DNA of 64,000 nt from Chitinophagales bacterium (GCA_020636575.1 JACJXP010000003.1:124001-188000), one strand, 5' to 3'; counted from the stretch's first letter, positions 42,002-52,494 are shown. The notes: generated from the sequence alone by a model not told the origin. Program-made: numbers and translations.

Positions 42002-44581
42002 TTATTGTACCAACAACTTTTCTGAAAGGGTAATTCCTGTTTCTGAGACAGCATGTACAAAGTACATTCCCTTGCCGATTGTACCGGGTAGTTCAAATGT
42101 TCTGGAAGATAGTCCGCCATTATGCTGCCATGTTTCATTCATTATTTTTTGTCCTGAAAGATTACTAACAATGATTCTGAAATTTGTTTTTTCAGCACTG
42201 CTTATTTGCAATCCAAAAGTTCCTGAATTGGTAACAGGATTTGGATAGATGACCATTTGGGCATCATCTGAAGTAGTTCTGCCAACCTTTACAATCCGGC
42301 TATAAGTAGCTGAACCATCAAAATCAATTGCTTTTATCCTGTACCAAAAAGTCTGGCTGCCGGGGTTTATATCATCTGCTATATAATCTTCTTTTGATCC
42401 CAAATTGCTCCTGGCATTTAAATGGCTGAGTATTGAAAAGCTGTTTCCATTATAGGATTTCTCTATTTCGTATCTCTCAACCCCTTCTTCCGTTTCATTG
42501 GTCCATTCAATACGATTATTCACTCCATAGGGATAGGCTTTTACTGAAGAGAATTTTACGGGCAAAGGATTGCTTGCAGCACTATTACTTCCCAAAGTAA
42601 ATGGGCTGAATGAGGTAACATTATTCCAGGTGACTGATCCGGATGAAGCATTTCCTGTATTACTATTTGAACCGTAACTGTTCCAGGTAGAACCATTAAA
42701 ATGCACCACCTTCAACGAAGAAAGATCGGTGATATACCCCGCCATATTGCAACTGCTGTAACCATTCCAGGAAAGTGTAACATTCACTGATGAAACACCC
42801 AACACCCGGTTAATATTCCAGTACTCACAATTGCTGACTGTATACAAACCCGGAGCAGTTATACTTCCCAATGCTGTTCCTGAATTACGGATATATTCCG
42901 CAGAAAAAACATCCGTTATTAATGTTGGCGCTGAAATAGAACAATAATGGTAGCCGGCACCAGCCTTACCAACCGGAAAAGTAAAGGCATCATTTCCAAT
43001 TTTCTTGACCAGGCCATTTACAAAAGAGGGATTGGTAATATTATTATTTGCCCCGGTTGCGGTTGCATTATCTAAAAATGTTAAGGGTGTTGAAGAAGTA
43101 GCATAAACGATCCCTGCTGTAAACGCAGCGTCATTGTTTACAAAAGTTTCTTTATTAAGTGTAATCCCGCCACTGGTATTGTTTACCTCTACTTTGTTGA
43201 AAGTTGTACTCACCAAACCACCAATTACCTGGTTTGAATTTCCATTGAATGCAACAACTCCATTTGATGCGGGAAGAAAAACTCCATTATTGGTCCAGTT
43301 TTTACCAACCGACAGATCTATATCCATTGTAGCAGCATCCAGGATACCATTAATAACAATATTGTTTAACACAGTGGTATTGGTTCTTAACTGTACTAAT
43401 GGATTATTGGTTGCTGACACATCCAGGTCGTACAAAGCTGGTGTACTATAAAGCCAGAATATACTGCTACCGGGTGTTAAGCTATTACCTCCCATTATAA
43501 CTCCACCTGTAATAGTTGAATTGGCAGAATAGTTAACATAATCGGCAAATGCTGTTGCCGGTCTTTGCATAACAATACTCCCGCCACTCATATTAAATAC
43601 TGATCCGGATACCCATATTTCAAAAGAAGCAACAGAATAATTGTTGCCTGCTGTATTAACAGTAACAACACCGCCACTTTGAGTATAGGTAACAGTTTCA
43701 CTGGTAGTAGCACCCATTAAAGCACCGCTGACATTTAATACGCCTCCATCAATAATGATCTGTGCGCCGGTATAATAGGCCAGCCACCAGTCTGCCGACA
43801 CACCGATATTATAAGTACCATTAGAAATTCTTAATAAACCATATAATTGTGTATCTCCGTTTTGACCGGTAACAGTTACATTGGGATTATTGATCCAGAT
43901 GCCCTCATCAGAGCTGATCACCGGGTTAGCAGTATTAAAAAAGTTATCTGAAAAAGTATAGGTACCCGACATCTTCAGAACACCTTTTGAAAGAGTTAAA
44001 AACCCGGAAGCAGCAGAAAAATTAGAGGGCATCACTTCTATTATATTATCAGAAGTACTTCCTGTATTGTTAATCACTATTCCATTAAAATCTGTAACTG
44101 TACCTGTACCGCTTATTGTTTGTGAACCGGCACCTTCAAAAGTTACATCCGCAGTAGCGCTTCCGATACGCATATCAAAACTACCGCTATTGACGAGGTT
44201 ACCGCCTACTCTTAAACTGTTACCTCCATTACCTGCTGTTTTAAATGTGCCGCCTGCATTTACAATTACATCACCGGTTACCCTAACAGTTCTGTTTGTG
44301 CTATTATTCCCAATGATCAATGTTCCATTTACCGTTAATGAAGATAGGTTTGAAGTATTTGAATTAACAGTTACAGTGTGCCCTGATGCAATGATGACCA
44401 CATCTCCGTTGCCAGGGGTTCCTGTCGGACTCCATAAACCTCCTGAATTCCAGTTACCACTGCCGGTTGAAATTTTAACTGTGGCATGACTATAAAAAGA
44501 TAGAGATAGAATAATGCTTACTACAAAAACGCCTTTGAAGAACGTTGGTTTTTGTCTTTTAAATAGACTAATGGTTTCCAC
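42002..44581 (-). CDS. T9SS type-A secreted beta-helix-like protein
   Basis: 859 aa. A hydrophobic signal segment lies at about 17-33 (GVFVVSIILSLSFYSHA). The N-terminal unit STGSGNWNSGGLWSPTGTPG followed by DVVIIASGHTVTV resembles G8-like/autotransporter-type beta-helix entries. Gly/Asn/Thr-rich strands continue to about 520 (LTVNGTLIIGNN, VTFEGAGSQTISG). Then come an FN3-like region (NRIEWTNETEEGVERYEIEKS) and the C-terminal type-A sorting domain (MVIYPNPV ... GKGMYFVHAVSETG). Probable surface or released protein. It is the same type as 46925-49327, and both face the kelch-like gene between them. Confidence 0.9.
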   Translation of the reverse strand: METISLFKRQKPTFFKGVFVVSIILSLSFYSHATVKISTGSGNWNSGGLWSPTGTPGNGDVVIIASGHTVTVNSNTSNLSSLTVNGTLIIGNNSTNRTVRVTGDVIVNAGGTFKTAGNGGNSLRVGGNLVNSGSFDMRIGSATADVTFEGAGSQTISGTGTVTDFNGIVINNTGSTSDNIIEVMPSNFSAASGFLTLSKGVLKMSGTYTFSDNFFNTANPVISSDEGIWINNPNVTVTGQNGDTQLYGLLRISNGTYNIGVSADWWLAYYTGAQIIIDGGVLNVSGALMGATTSETVTYTQSGGVVTVNTAGNNYSVASFEIWVSGSVFNMSGGSIVMQRPATAFADYVNYSANSTITGGVIMGGNSLTPGSSIFWLYSTPALYDLDVSATNNPLVQLRTNTTVLNNIVINGILDAATMDIDLSVGKNWTNNGVFLPASNGVVAFNGNSNQVIGGLVSTTFNKVEVNNTSGGITLNKETFVNNDAAFTAGIVYATSSTPLTFLDNATATGANNNITNPSFVNGLVKKIGNDAFTFPVGKAGAGYHYCSISAPTLITDVFSAEYIRNSGTALGSITAPGLYTVSNCEYWNINRVLGVSSVNVTLSWNGYSSCNMAGYITDLSSLKVVHFNGSTWNSYGSNSNTGNASSGSVTWNNVTSFSPFTLGSNSAASNPLPVKFSSVKAYPYGVNNRIEWTNETEEGVERYEIEKSYNGNSFSILSHLNARSNLGSKEDYIADDINPGSQTFWYRIKAIDFDGSATYSRIVKVGRTTSDDAQMVIYPNPVTNSGTFGLQISSAEKTNFRIIVSNLSGQKIMNETWQHNGGLSSRTFELPGTIGKGMYFVHAVSETGITLSEKLLVQ

Positions 44582-44939
44582 GGTATTGGTTTCTAATAGT
44601 TTTTACTTAGGATTATTGGAAATTCAAAAATATATTAAGTATAAACACTTAAAAAAATATTAGTGCCTGAAATCCGATACAAAATTCAAAACATAGTATA
44701 AATACTAGTAGAACCTACTAAAAACCAGTCCCACACCACTCACTTAATCAGCTGAATAGCAATAACTGAAGAGGATAATTTTTATTTAGAAACTATAAAA
44801 GCATTTCAGAAGAGTAGAAACAACAGGAAAATCTACACTTTTTCACTAAGAGTTACACCTTATTTCTCAAAATCTGTTGCTTATTCAATTGCTGAAACAG
44901 GATACGGGTTTTAGTTTTATTTATCCATTCATCCTAACT
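44582..44939. other. AT-rich divergent intergenic region
   Basis: 358 bp between two diverging T9SS-cargo genes. It holds short inverted repeats: AGTA-TAAA-TACT near 44696-44707 and TAGTAG-AAC-CTACTA at 44706-44720. No gene or convincing promoter pair was found. Confidence 0.4.
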
Positions 44940-46868
44940 ATGAAAACCACCATTTCATTCATAGCAGCTTTTTTATTTGCATCATTCTCTTTGGTTGCAC
45001 AAATCAACAGCAACTCTCCGTGGGCCTGGGTAAAAGGTGATAATACAGTAGACCAGGGTGGGGTTTATGGTACACAGGGTGTAACAAGTTCAACAAATAA
45101 ACCCGGTGCCCGGGTATTTTCAACAACATGGAAGGATTCCAATGGCAACCTATGGCTATTTGGAGGAAATGGTTATACATCCACAAATCTTGGCTACCTG
45201 AATGATCTTTGGAAATATGACCCTTCTACCAATCAATGGACATGGATGAAAGGGGATAATTCAATTTCCCAGAATGCAACTTATGGAAGCCAGGGAAACC
45301 CATCCTCAAATAATAAACCCGGTGCCACCTATGCCAGTGTTTCATGGATTGATGGCAACGATAATCTTTGGCTTTTTGGTGGCTTTGGATATACCAACAA
45401 TTCATACGGCTTTTTAAATAGTCTCTGGAAATATGATCCTTCTACCAATCAATGGACTTGGGTAAAGGGTGATAAAGCGATCGATAAAAAGTCTGTATAT
45501 GGTACACAAGGAGTAGCCGGAAATAATAATAAACCTGGTGCAAGATATGGCAGCATTACCTGGACAGATTCAGATGATAATCTTTGGTTGTTTGGAGGAT
45601 ATGGGTATGATGGTGCTGCGATCGGTATGTTAAATGATCTTTGGAAATATGATCCCTCAACTAATCAATGGACATGGATCAATGGGGATAACACTGTTGA
45701 ACAGCCATCGGTGTATGGAACACAGGGATTAACAGATCCAACAAATAAACCCGGTGCCAGGTATGTAAGCACCTGCTGGAAAGACAGCGATGATAACCTC
45801 TGGATGTTTGGAGGTTATGGTTATGATGAAAATAATGCTGGCGATCTGAATGACCTCTGGAAATACGATCCTGTAACCAATCAATGGACATGGATCAGTG
45901 GGGACAAAACAATTGACAATGCAGGGATCTATGGAACCAAAGGTTTTGCTTCTGCAACCAACAAACCCGGTTCAAGATATGTAAGCAGTTCCTGGACGGA
46001 TATAAACGGAGACCTATGGCTTTTTGGTGGTTTTGGATTTGATGCAAATAGCTCCGGTTACCTGAATGACCTTTGGAAATATAGTCCATCCACTGACCTC
46101 TGGACATGGGTAAAAGGAGACAGCCTCACCGATCAATATGCCATTTATGGTACACAGGGAATGCCCGACCCCGCTAATAAATCCGGTGGAAGAAATGGAA
46201 GTGTTTCATGGACCGATACAAACGGCAATTTATGGCTATTTGGAGGATACGGTTATGATGGAAGCAGTTCGGGAGTACTGAACGATCTATGGAAACTTAC
46301 CAACCTGATGTCTCCACTGCCATTACGATTACTCAACTTCAGCGGAATAATTAATAACAACCAGGTTAACCTACAGTGGCAAACTGCCGACGAAACCGAT
46401 GTTGCCTATTACATTATTCAACGAAGTTTTGACGGAACAAATTTTAATACAATCGGTCAGTTAGATAGTAAGGGAAGCGCTTTAAATGATTATGCATTCA
46501 CAGATAATGACCTGGTGAATCAATCAGCACAACATTTCTTTTATCGGTTACAAATGACCGACTTTGACAAAAAGTCTACTTATAGCAATATTCTCAGGTT
46601 TGATCTGAGATCATCATCAGCAACAATAAAATTATTTCCCAATCCCGCTGTTTCTTCTATCCAGCTTTCATTTTATCAGCATAAACCAGGCAAAACCTAT
46701 ATAAATTTTATCGCTGCAAACGGTAAGGTTGTAAAAACGGTAGCTGCAAATAACAATAGTGGCCGATCTTCAATGATAACAGATATCAGTGACCTTTCTT
46801 CAGCCAGTTATATTATTCAAATAAAGACCCCGGGAAATACCCTTTACACTCGTTTTATTAAACAATAG
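44940..46868 (+). CDS. T9SS type-A secreted kelch-like repeat protein
   Basis: 642 aa from ATG 44940, which opens a clear signal peptide (MKTTISFIAAFLF...LVAQ); the longer frame from 44877 adds 21 non-signal residues. Six tandem units of about 70 residues form a probable beta-propeller; each has the order GDxxxxxxxxYGTQG, NKPGAR, SxxWxD, NLWLFGGxGYD, LNDLWKYDPSTNQWTW. A linker FN3-like domain (VNLQWQTADETDVAYYIIQ) precedes the C-terminal type-A T9SS sorting domain (IKLFPNPAVSS ... YIIQIKTPGNTLYTRF). Six blades match a galactose-oxidase/kelch propeller. Ligand unknown. Confidence 0.92.
   Translation: MKTTISFIAAFLFASFSLVAQINSNSPWAWVKGDNTVDQGGVYGTQGVTSSTNKPGARVFSTTWKDSNGNLWLFGGNGYTSTNLGYLNDLWKYDPSTNQWTWMKGDNSISQNATYGSQGNPSSNNKPGATYASVSWIDGNDNLWLFGGFGYTNNSYGFLNSLWKYDPSTNQWTWVKGDKAIDKKSVYGTQGVAGNNNKPGARYGSITWTDSDDNLWLFGGYGYDGAAIGMLNDLWKYDPSTNQWTWINGDNTVEQPSVYGTQGLTDPTNKPGARYVSTCWKDSDDNLWMFGGYGYDENNAGDLNDLWKYDPVTNQWTWISGDKTIDNAGIYGTKGFASATNKPGSRYVSSSWTDINGDLWLFGGFGFDANSSGYLNDLWKYSPSTDLWTWVKGDSLTDQYAIYGTQGMPDPANKSGGRNGSVSWTDTNGNLWLFGGYGYDGSSSGVLNDLWKLTNLMSPLPLRLLNFSGIINNNQVNLQWQTADETDVAYYIIQRSFDGTNFNTIGQLDSKGSALNDYAFTDNDLVNQSAQHFFYRLQMTDFDKKSTYSNILRFDLRSSSATIKLFPNPAVSSIQLSFYQHKPGKTYINFIAANGKVVKTVAANNNSGRSSMITDISDLSSASYIIQIKTPGNTLYTRFIKQ
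45020..46310 (+). repeat. Six 210-bp tandem coding repeats (kelch-like units)
   Basis: Six consecutive 70-codon units with strongly conserved segments such as NDLWKYDPSTNQWTW and NLWLFGG. They are close enough that DNA segments (for example around ctttggaaatatgatcc) are nearly identical between copies. Confidence 0.85.
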
Positions 46869-46880
46869 TAGAAAATAGAA

Positions 46881-46900
46881 AAGGGGCTTTTATGCCCCTT
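46881..46900. terminator. Terminator hairpin between converging genes
   Basis: AAGGGGC-TTTTAT-GCCCCTT, 13 bp after the kelch-like gene stop and 24 bp from the end of the converging T9SS gene. The flanking A/T runs are modest. Confidence 0.7.
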
Positions 46901-46924
46901 ATCTATTATTAATTAAGTCAACAA

Positions 46925-49327
46925 TTATTTCTGAACCACAAATGTCTTTGAAAGCACTTTTGAGGTTTCTCTATCCAATTGAAGGATATAAATACCCGAC
47001 TGCATACCAACAGGTAAATGTATGGTCTGGTTAATAGCACCACCGGTATGATTAAAGCGCTGCGTATAAACCTGCTGACCAGCTGAATTCATCACCCTCA
47101 CTGAGTAATTTCCTTTTGCCAGATCTGATGACTGCAGTGATACAAATTCACCTCTGACAGGATTCGGATAGAATGAGATATCCTTTACAGATTTATCAAG
47201 ATTCACTTTAACGATATTGCTATATCCTGACTTACCGTCAAAATCCACATTTCTTAATCGATAGAAATTAACACCCGGTAAAGGTGAAGCATCAAAGAAA
47301 CTATAATTGGTTTCTACAGATGAATTTCTAGAGTTAACAGTACCAATAGGTGTAAATACAACACCATCAGCTGAATGCTCTACCTGGTACAGATCCACAT
47401 TATCTTCCTGGTAAGCTATCCAGTCGATCTGAATGCCTGACTGTTTTTCAAAAGCTTTAATGCCGCTGAATTTAACTGGAAGCGGGTTAGCATTAGGTAA
47501 TATATTACCCAATGTAAAAGGGCTGAATGTAGTTACACCTGAAGCGGTTATTGAACCCACAGATGGAGTACTTCCCCCTTCGGTGCTGCCTCCAAGGCTT
47601 GTCCAGGTGCTGCCATCAAAATGAGCAAGAACAATACCAGTTAGATCAGTAACATATCCTGAACCTCCACAACCACTGGAAGGACCCCATCCAACATTTA
47701 CACTTATAGAATTAGCACTCCCGGCATTGTTGATCTCATTTAACTGCCAATACTCACAATTACTTACACCATAGAGGCCAGAACCTAAACTACCCAGTGC
47801 AGAACCACTGGAACGCATATACTCTGCTTCAAAAATATCTCCCACATTTCCCGGAGCAGATATAGTCAAAGGAGAATAAATTCCGCTCTTACCAACCGTG
47901 AATGTAAATCCAGAACTGCCTGTTCTTCTTAAAGGTCCGCTTACATAAGAATCAGTAGACCCTCCTGAAATTGAACCAGAAGAACTTATTTGTAAAAGTC
48001 CATTTGGCGTTGCACTCGTATTAACTACTCCATCAGTTAGTGTCAATGTTGCAGTGACGGTTATATCTTTTGATAAGGTCACTCCAGCAACACTTGTATT
48101 ATTAATAGTTAATGAATTAAAAGTAGTTGTGTTTGCCCCCCCAATTGATTGCGTTGTTGTTCCGTTTAAGACAACAGTGCTGGTACCTTGTGTGAATGTT
48201 CCGTTATTTGACCAGTTGCCACCAACATTCATAGTCTTATTGCTACTTGCAAGTGTGGTCCCATTACCAATAGTAATATTTCCGAGGAAATTCATTGTTC
48301 CTCCATTAGACTCAAGAGTCTTTGTTCCACTGCCTGATGTAGTAAGATGACCATATGTTGCAGAATTTTCAATTGTTTGATTATCAGTTGAACCAAAATT
48401 TACAGTACTGTTCGCATCAAAATTGTAAGCATTTAAAACAGGTAATGTCGAACCACCATTATCTGTAATATTTAATACACCGCCAGAGCCAATGATAAGC
48501 GTCTTTGTTCCAGTACCAGATTCAATCAATCTGCCATTTCCATTAATATTAACTGTTCCATTAATTATTGCGGATCTATTACCGCTTATGTTAATATTTA
48601 CATCATTTCCCCCTAATGTTAAGGTAGCCCCGCTTTCAACAAGTAAATTACCAGTCATTGTAATATCAGCTGCAGTTGTTTTAATACCGCTGCCAGAAAT
48701 TGTCAGATTACCGTAAGTAGTGTTTCTAATAGTTTGTGTAGCCCCAGAATAATTAACAGTGCTTCCACTATTAAATGTTGTGCCACCACCTGTAAAAGTA
48801 CCGCCCACATTTAAAGTTCCTGAACCGGTAATATTGACCTGGTTGCGAGCAGAACTTGCATCATTCATTATTAGGTTGCCAGAAACAGTTGCTGTACCAG
48901 TTGATATGGTAAGAAAATTTGTTCTGTTGTTACCCCCAGTTGTTGCCATGGATACCGAGGCACAAGTTAATGTGCCAGCTCCTACTGCAATTGTCCTATC
49001 ATCACCATTGCCAGATCCGGAATTAATTGTAATGGCACCAGTTACTGTCAAGGAATTAGATCCACTAATTGTGACTGCCATAATTGTCCCCCCCGAGTTC
49101 ATGGTTAGTGATGCACATTCAGCAGCAACATTTACTGTAACATTGATACCATTGTTAATTACAACATCGTTAGCCGAGGTGGGAACAGAAGCCCCGCCCC
49201 ATGTCGTTACGTTATTCCAGTTACCTGAAACAGATGCTGTTCTTGTTTGTGCTTGTAATTGCGATACTGCCAGGAATAAGGCAACCATAAATGCGATGCA
49301 TTTCAAGCTTTGTAAAATCGTTTTCAT
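46925..49327 (-). CDS. T9SS type-A secreted beta-helix-like protein
   Basis: 800 aa from ATG 49327 (MKTILQSLKCIAFM...QLQAQ signal peptide); the longer frame to 49381 adds 18 non-signal residues. After VSGNWNNVTTWGGASVP, Gly/Thr/Asn-rich strands repeat to about 470 (LTVTGAITINSGSGNG, NGTVNINGNGRLIESG). An FN3-like unit (GIQIDWIAYQEDNVDLYQVEHS) and the type-A sorting domain (ISFYPNPVRGE ... GIYILQLDRETSK) follow. The domain plan equals the 42002-44581 protein, including SNCEYWQLN and PLPVKFSGIKA-type segments, so they are paralogues. Likely surface-exposed; role unknown. Confidence 0.92.
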   Translation of the reverse strand: MKTILQSLKCIAFMVALFLAVSQLQAQTRTASVSGNWNNVTTWGGASVPTSANDVVINNGINVTVNVAAECASLTMNSGGTIMAVTISGSNSLTVTGAITINSGSGNGDDRTIAVGAGTLTCASVSMATTGGNNRTNFLTISTGTATVSGNLIMNDASSARNQVNITGSGTLNVGGTFTGGGTTFNSGSTVNYSGATQTIRNTTYGNLTISGSGIKTTAADITMTGNLLVESGATLTLGGNDVNINISGNRSAIINGTVNINGNGRLIESGTGTKTLIIGSGGVLNITDNGGSTLPVLNAYNFDANSTVNFGSTDNQTIENSATYGHLTTSGSGTKTLESNGGTMNFLGNITIGNGTTLASSNKTMNVGGNWSNNGTFTQGTSTVVLNGTTTQSIGGANTTTFNSLTINNTSVAGVTLSKDITVTATLTLTDGVVNTSATPNGLLQISSSGSISGGSTDSYVSGPLRRTGSSGFTFTVGKSGIYSPLTISAPGNVGDIFEAEYMRSSGSALGSLGSGLYGVSNCEYWQLNEINNAGSANSISVNVGWGPSSGCGGSGYVTDLTGIVLAHFDGSTWTSLGGSTEGGSTPSVGSITASGVTTFSPFTLGNILPNANPLPVKFSGIKAFEKQSGIQIDWIAYQEDNVDLYQVEHSADGVVFTPIGTVNSRNSSVETNYSFFDASPLPGVNFYRLRNVDFDGKSGYSNIVKVNLDKSVKDISFYPNPVRGEFVSLQSSDLAKGNYSVRVMNSAGQQVYTQRFNHTGGAINQTIHLPVGMQSGIYILQLDRETSKVLSKTFVVQK

Positions 49328-49659
49328 GCTAAGAGTTTTTAATACTTGTTTTATTAGGTCAGAAATAGGCGGTCTTAACATGGAAAAGGATACGAGTGTT
49401 TTTGAAGGGAATTGGATAGAGAATATGGTATCAAACAGTCTTAAACTGATGAATTTTACTTCTTGAGGTCTTTATAGTTGTAGGATTCCGTGGAGGAGTT
49501 TCAGAAGGATGTGGAATGGGATTATCGCAAGTAACATACAAAGTTACTTTCCGATTAAAGAAAATGCAAGTATTTGCCTGATTTATTCAAAAAAATCGAG
49601 ATTCGTAGTTTTACGAATTCCTTGCCTGACAAGGATTTCAGACGATCGTCGGGTTCAGA
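49328..49659. other. Intergenic region between uvrA and the T9SS protein gene
   Basis: 332 bp. Apart from the uvrA-proximal hairpins at 49589-49635, I see no gene and no clear promoter. Confidence 0.4.
49589..49635 (-). terminator. Probable uvrA terminator (two hairpins and T-run)
   Basis: In the minus direction from uvrA: stem TCCTTG/CAAGGA (49635-49619), then stem ATTCGTA/TACGAAT (49618-49601), then a T7 run (49595-49589) after a 5-base gap. Confidence 0.5.
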
Positions 49660-52494
49660 TCACAAATATTTAGCCGTATAACTTTGCTTGTTTTTCTTTA
49701 ATTCGACTGGCTTTCCTGCATATACAAGTTCACCGCCTTCATCACCTGCTTCCGGCCCCAGGTCAATTATCCAGTCTGCCGAACGGATAACATCCATATT
49801 ATGCTCAATAACAATGATGGAATGGCCCTGCTCAATTAAGGCATTAAAAGAGGTCAGCAATTTGGAAATATCATGAAAATGAAGGCCTGTAGTAGGTTCA
49901 TCAAAAATGAAAAGTATCTTATTATTACTTCTTCCTTTACCTAAAAAAGAAGCAAGTTTTACCCTTTGCGCTTCTCCTCCTGAAAGAGTGTCGGAAGATT
50001 GTCCCAGTTTAATATAGCCCAGACCCACATCACTTAAGGGCTGCAAAGCTTTAGCCAGGTTTTTTTCATCAACAAAAAAATGGATGGCTTCATCTACACT
50101 CATTTCCAGCACATCAAAAATGTTTTTATCCTGGTATTTTACTTCCAGCACTTCTTCTTTGAATCGCTTGCCACCGCAGGACTCACAAACCAGGTGTACA
50201 TCTGCCAGAAATTGCATTTCAACCACCTGCTCTCCTTCTCCTTTACAGGTATCACATCTTCCCCCATCCACATTAAATGAAAAATGTTTGGGCTGAAACC
50301 CTCTCATTTTACTCAATGGCTGCCTGGCAAATAAATTCCTGATCTCATCATATGCCTTGATATAAGTAACAGGATTACTCCGGGATGATTTACCAATAGG
50401 GTTCTGATCTACCAGCTCTATTTGCTGAATACTTTCAATGTCACCCGAAATAGCTTTATGATAACCGGCCTTATCACCCGGCTCTCCCTTTAGTTTTCTT
50501 ATAACAGGATACAATATCTGTTTCACCAAAGTTGTTTTTCCGCTTCCACTAACTCCACTTACCACACATAATACATTCAGCGGAAACTCAACAGAGATAT
50601 CTTTCAGGTTATGCTGTTTTGCACCTTCTATTTTTATAGAACGATTCCATTTCCTCACATTTTTGGGCGGATCTATTGTTAACACCCCGCCCAGGTATTT
50701 GCCTGTAAGGCTTTCAGTATTATTTATAATAGCATCATAATCTCCTTCTGCAACCACTTCACCTCCTAAATGGGATGCCAAAGGCCCCATGTCAATGATA
50801 TGATCTGCTTCCCGCATCATCATTTCGTCATGTTCAACAACAACGACGGTGTTGCCCAGGTCCCGTAGTTCTTTTAATACGGTTATCAGGTTGGCCGTAT
50901 CACGGGAATGCAAGCCAATAGAAGGTTCATCCAGTATATAAAGTGAATTGGTAAGATTGCTGCCCAGACTCCGGGTCAGCTGAATACGCTGGCTTTCTCC
51001 ACCGCTTAATGTGTTTGCCAGCCGGCTTAAGGTAAGATAACCCAGTCCTACTTTTAATAAAGTATCAAGTCTGTTATTTAATTCTATTAATATCCTTTTG
51101 GCTATTTGTCTATCATGCTCGCTGAGTTTAGTTTCCAGCTTAGTGAACCATTCGTTGAGATCTTTCACCGGCATCTCACTGAGCTCACCAATATTCTTCT
51201 TGTTCACTTTTACATACAAGGCTTCTTTTCTCAGGCGATATCCTTTACACTCCGGACATTTTGTTCTGCCACGGTAGCGGCTAAGCAACACCCGGTATTG
51301 TACTTTATATAACTGCGATTCGACATCTTTAAAAAAGTCGTCGATCCCATATACGCCATCACTCCCTTCCCATAACTGTTTATATTGTTTTTCAGTCAGG
51401 TCAGCAATGGGTTTATGAACCGGGAAGTTGAACTTCTTTGCTCCACGGATAAAATTCTGACGCCACCAGTCCAGCTTTTCTCCTTTCCATGGCGCTACAG
51501 CTCCATCATATACACTTAATCGCCTGTCAGGGATCACCAGGTCTTCATCAATACCCAATACCTGCGAAAAACCTTCACATACAGGACAGGCCCCATAAGG
51601 GTTATTAAATGAAAACAGGTTTGGAACCGGTTCCTCAAACTGCATCCCGTCCATTTCAAACCGGTTGTTGAAATGTTTGACCTGGCTACCATTTACTTCC
51701 ACATATACATCACCCTCTCCTTCATAAAAAGCAGTACTGATAGAATCTGTTAGCCGGTGATTGTCGTCTTCATCAAAGTCTTTAACAACGATCCTGTCAA
51801 CAAGTATGTAATCAACATTTATATTCTTTATTTCCTTGTCCGTTAACTCCAGGAGCTCTTCGATCCGTTTTGCTTCTAAACCTTCAGATTTTTTTTCGCC
51901 ATACAAAGCAACCCTTGAAAAACCTTTTTGGGCCAGGATATTCAGTTCTTCCTTCGTATTCCTGTTCTTATGCTGTTTGAATTTGGCTAATATGAATACT
52001 TTATCATCGTTTTTTAAGCTGGTGATGAATTCCATTACATCGGCCACATCATCCTTTTTTACCTCTTTTCCTGAAACAGGTGAGATCGTTTTGCCTATCC
52101 GGGCAAATAACAGGCGGAGATAATCATAGATCTCTGTCATGCTGCCCACAGTGCTTCTTGGCGTCCTGGTAATTACTTTTTGCTCAATGGCTATTGCCGG
52201 ACAAAGCCCCTTTATCATGTCCACATCAGGCTTATTCATCCTGTTGAGGAACTGGCGGGCATAAGCACTCAGGCTTTCGGCATATCGCCTTTGTCCTTCA
52301 GCAAAAAGGGTATCTATAGTGAGTGATGACTTACCAGACCCGGAAACACCGGTAACTACGATAAGCTTATTCCTGGGCAGGGATACAGTGACATTTTTGA
52401 GGTTATGCACCCTTGCTCCTTTTATAAGGATATTTTCTGCGGAAATTACGGTATCCGGCTTTACGGGATTTTTCTCTTTTATTGTTTTACTCAT
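49660..52494 (-). CDS. uvrA: UvrABC system protein A
   Basis: 944 aa, close to the usual 940. Two ABC modules: Walker A GVSGSGKSSLTIDTLFAEG and GVSGSGKTTLVKQIL, signatures LSGGESQRIQL and LSGGEAQRVKL, Walker B YILDEPSIGLH and IFDEPTTGLHF. Zinc-binding cysteine pairs are seen at ACPVC, KCPEC, RCDTC and CESC. RSTVGSMTEIYDYLRLLFARIG is the UvrA entry segment, cited here by its core TEIYDYLRLL. It scans DNA for bulky lesions and loads UvrB in nucleotide excision repair. A small hairpin (GGCCT/AGGCC, 52525-52541) lies in its leader. Confidence 0.97.
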   Translation of the reverse strand: MSKTIKEKNPVKPDTVISAENILIKGARVHNLKNVTVSLPRNKLIVVTGVSGSGKSSLTIDTLFAEGQRRYAESLSAYARQFLNRMNKPDVDMIKGLCPAIAIEQKVITRTPRSTVGSMTEIYDYLRLLFARIGKTISPVSGKEVKKDDVADVMEFITSLKNDDKVFILAKFKQHKNRNTKEELNILAQKGFSRVALYGEKKSEGLEAKRIEELLELTDKEIKNINVDYILVDRIVVKDFDEDDNHRLTDSISTAFYEGEGDVYVEVNGSQVKHFNNRFEMDGMQFEEPVPNLFSFNNPYGACPVCEGFSQVLGIDEDLVIPDRRLSVYDGAVAPWKGEKLDWWRQNFIRGAKKFNFPVHKPIADLTEKQYKQLWEGSDGVYGIDDFFKDVESQLYKVQYRVLLSRYRGRTKCPECKGYRLRKEALYVKVNKKNIGELSEMPVKDLNEWFTKLETKLSEHDRQIAKRILIELNNRLDTLLKVGLGYLTLSRLANTLSGGESQRIQLTRSLGSNLTNSLYILDEPSIGLHSRDTANLITVLKELRDLGNTVVVVEHDEMMMREADHIIDMGPLASHLGGEVVAEGDYDAIINNTESLTGKYLGGVLTIDPPKNVRKWNRSIKIEGAKQHNLKDISVEFPLNVLCVVSGVSGSGKTTLVKQILYPVIRKLKGEPGDKAGYHKAISGDIESIQQIELVDQNPIGKSSRSNPVTYIKAYDEIRNLFARQPLSKMRGFQPKHFSFNVDGGRCDTCKGEGEQVVEMQFLADVHLVCESCGGKRFKEEVLEVKYQDKNIFDVLEMSVDEAIHFFVDEKNLAKALQPLSDVGLGYIKLGQSSDTLSGGEAQRVKLASFLGKGRSNNKILFIFDEPTTGLHFHDISKLLTSFNALIEQGHSIIVIEHNMDVIRSADWIIDLGPEAGDEGGELVYAGKPVELKKNKQSYTAKYL

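Noticed and set aside
45020..46310. CRISPR-like or satellite DNA array
   Set aside because: The period is 210 bp, in frame throughout, with coding variation; it is a domain repeat.
48759..49466. 235-codon plus-strand frame opposite the T9SS protein gene
   Set aside because: A shadow of the repetitive Thr/Gly/Asn-rich coding sequence; Val/Pro-rich composition, no start signal or family likeness.
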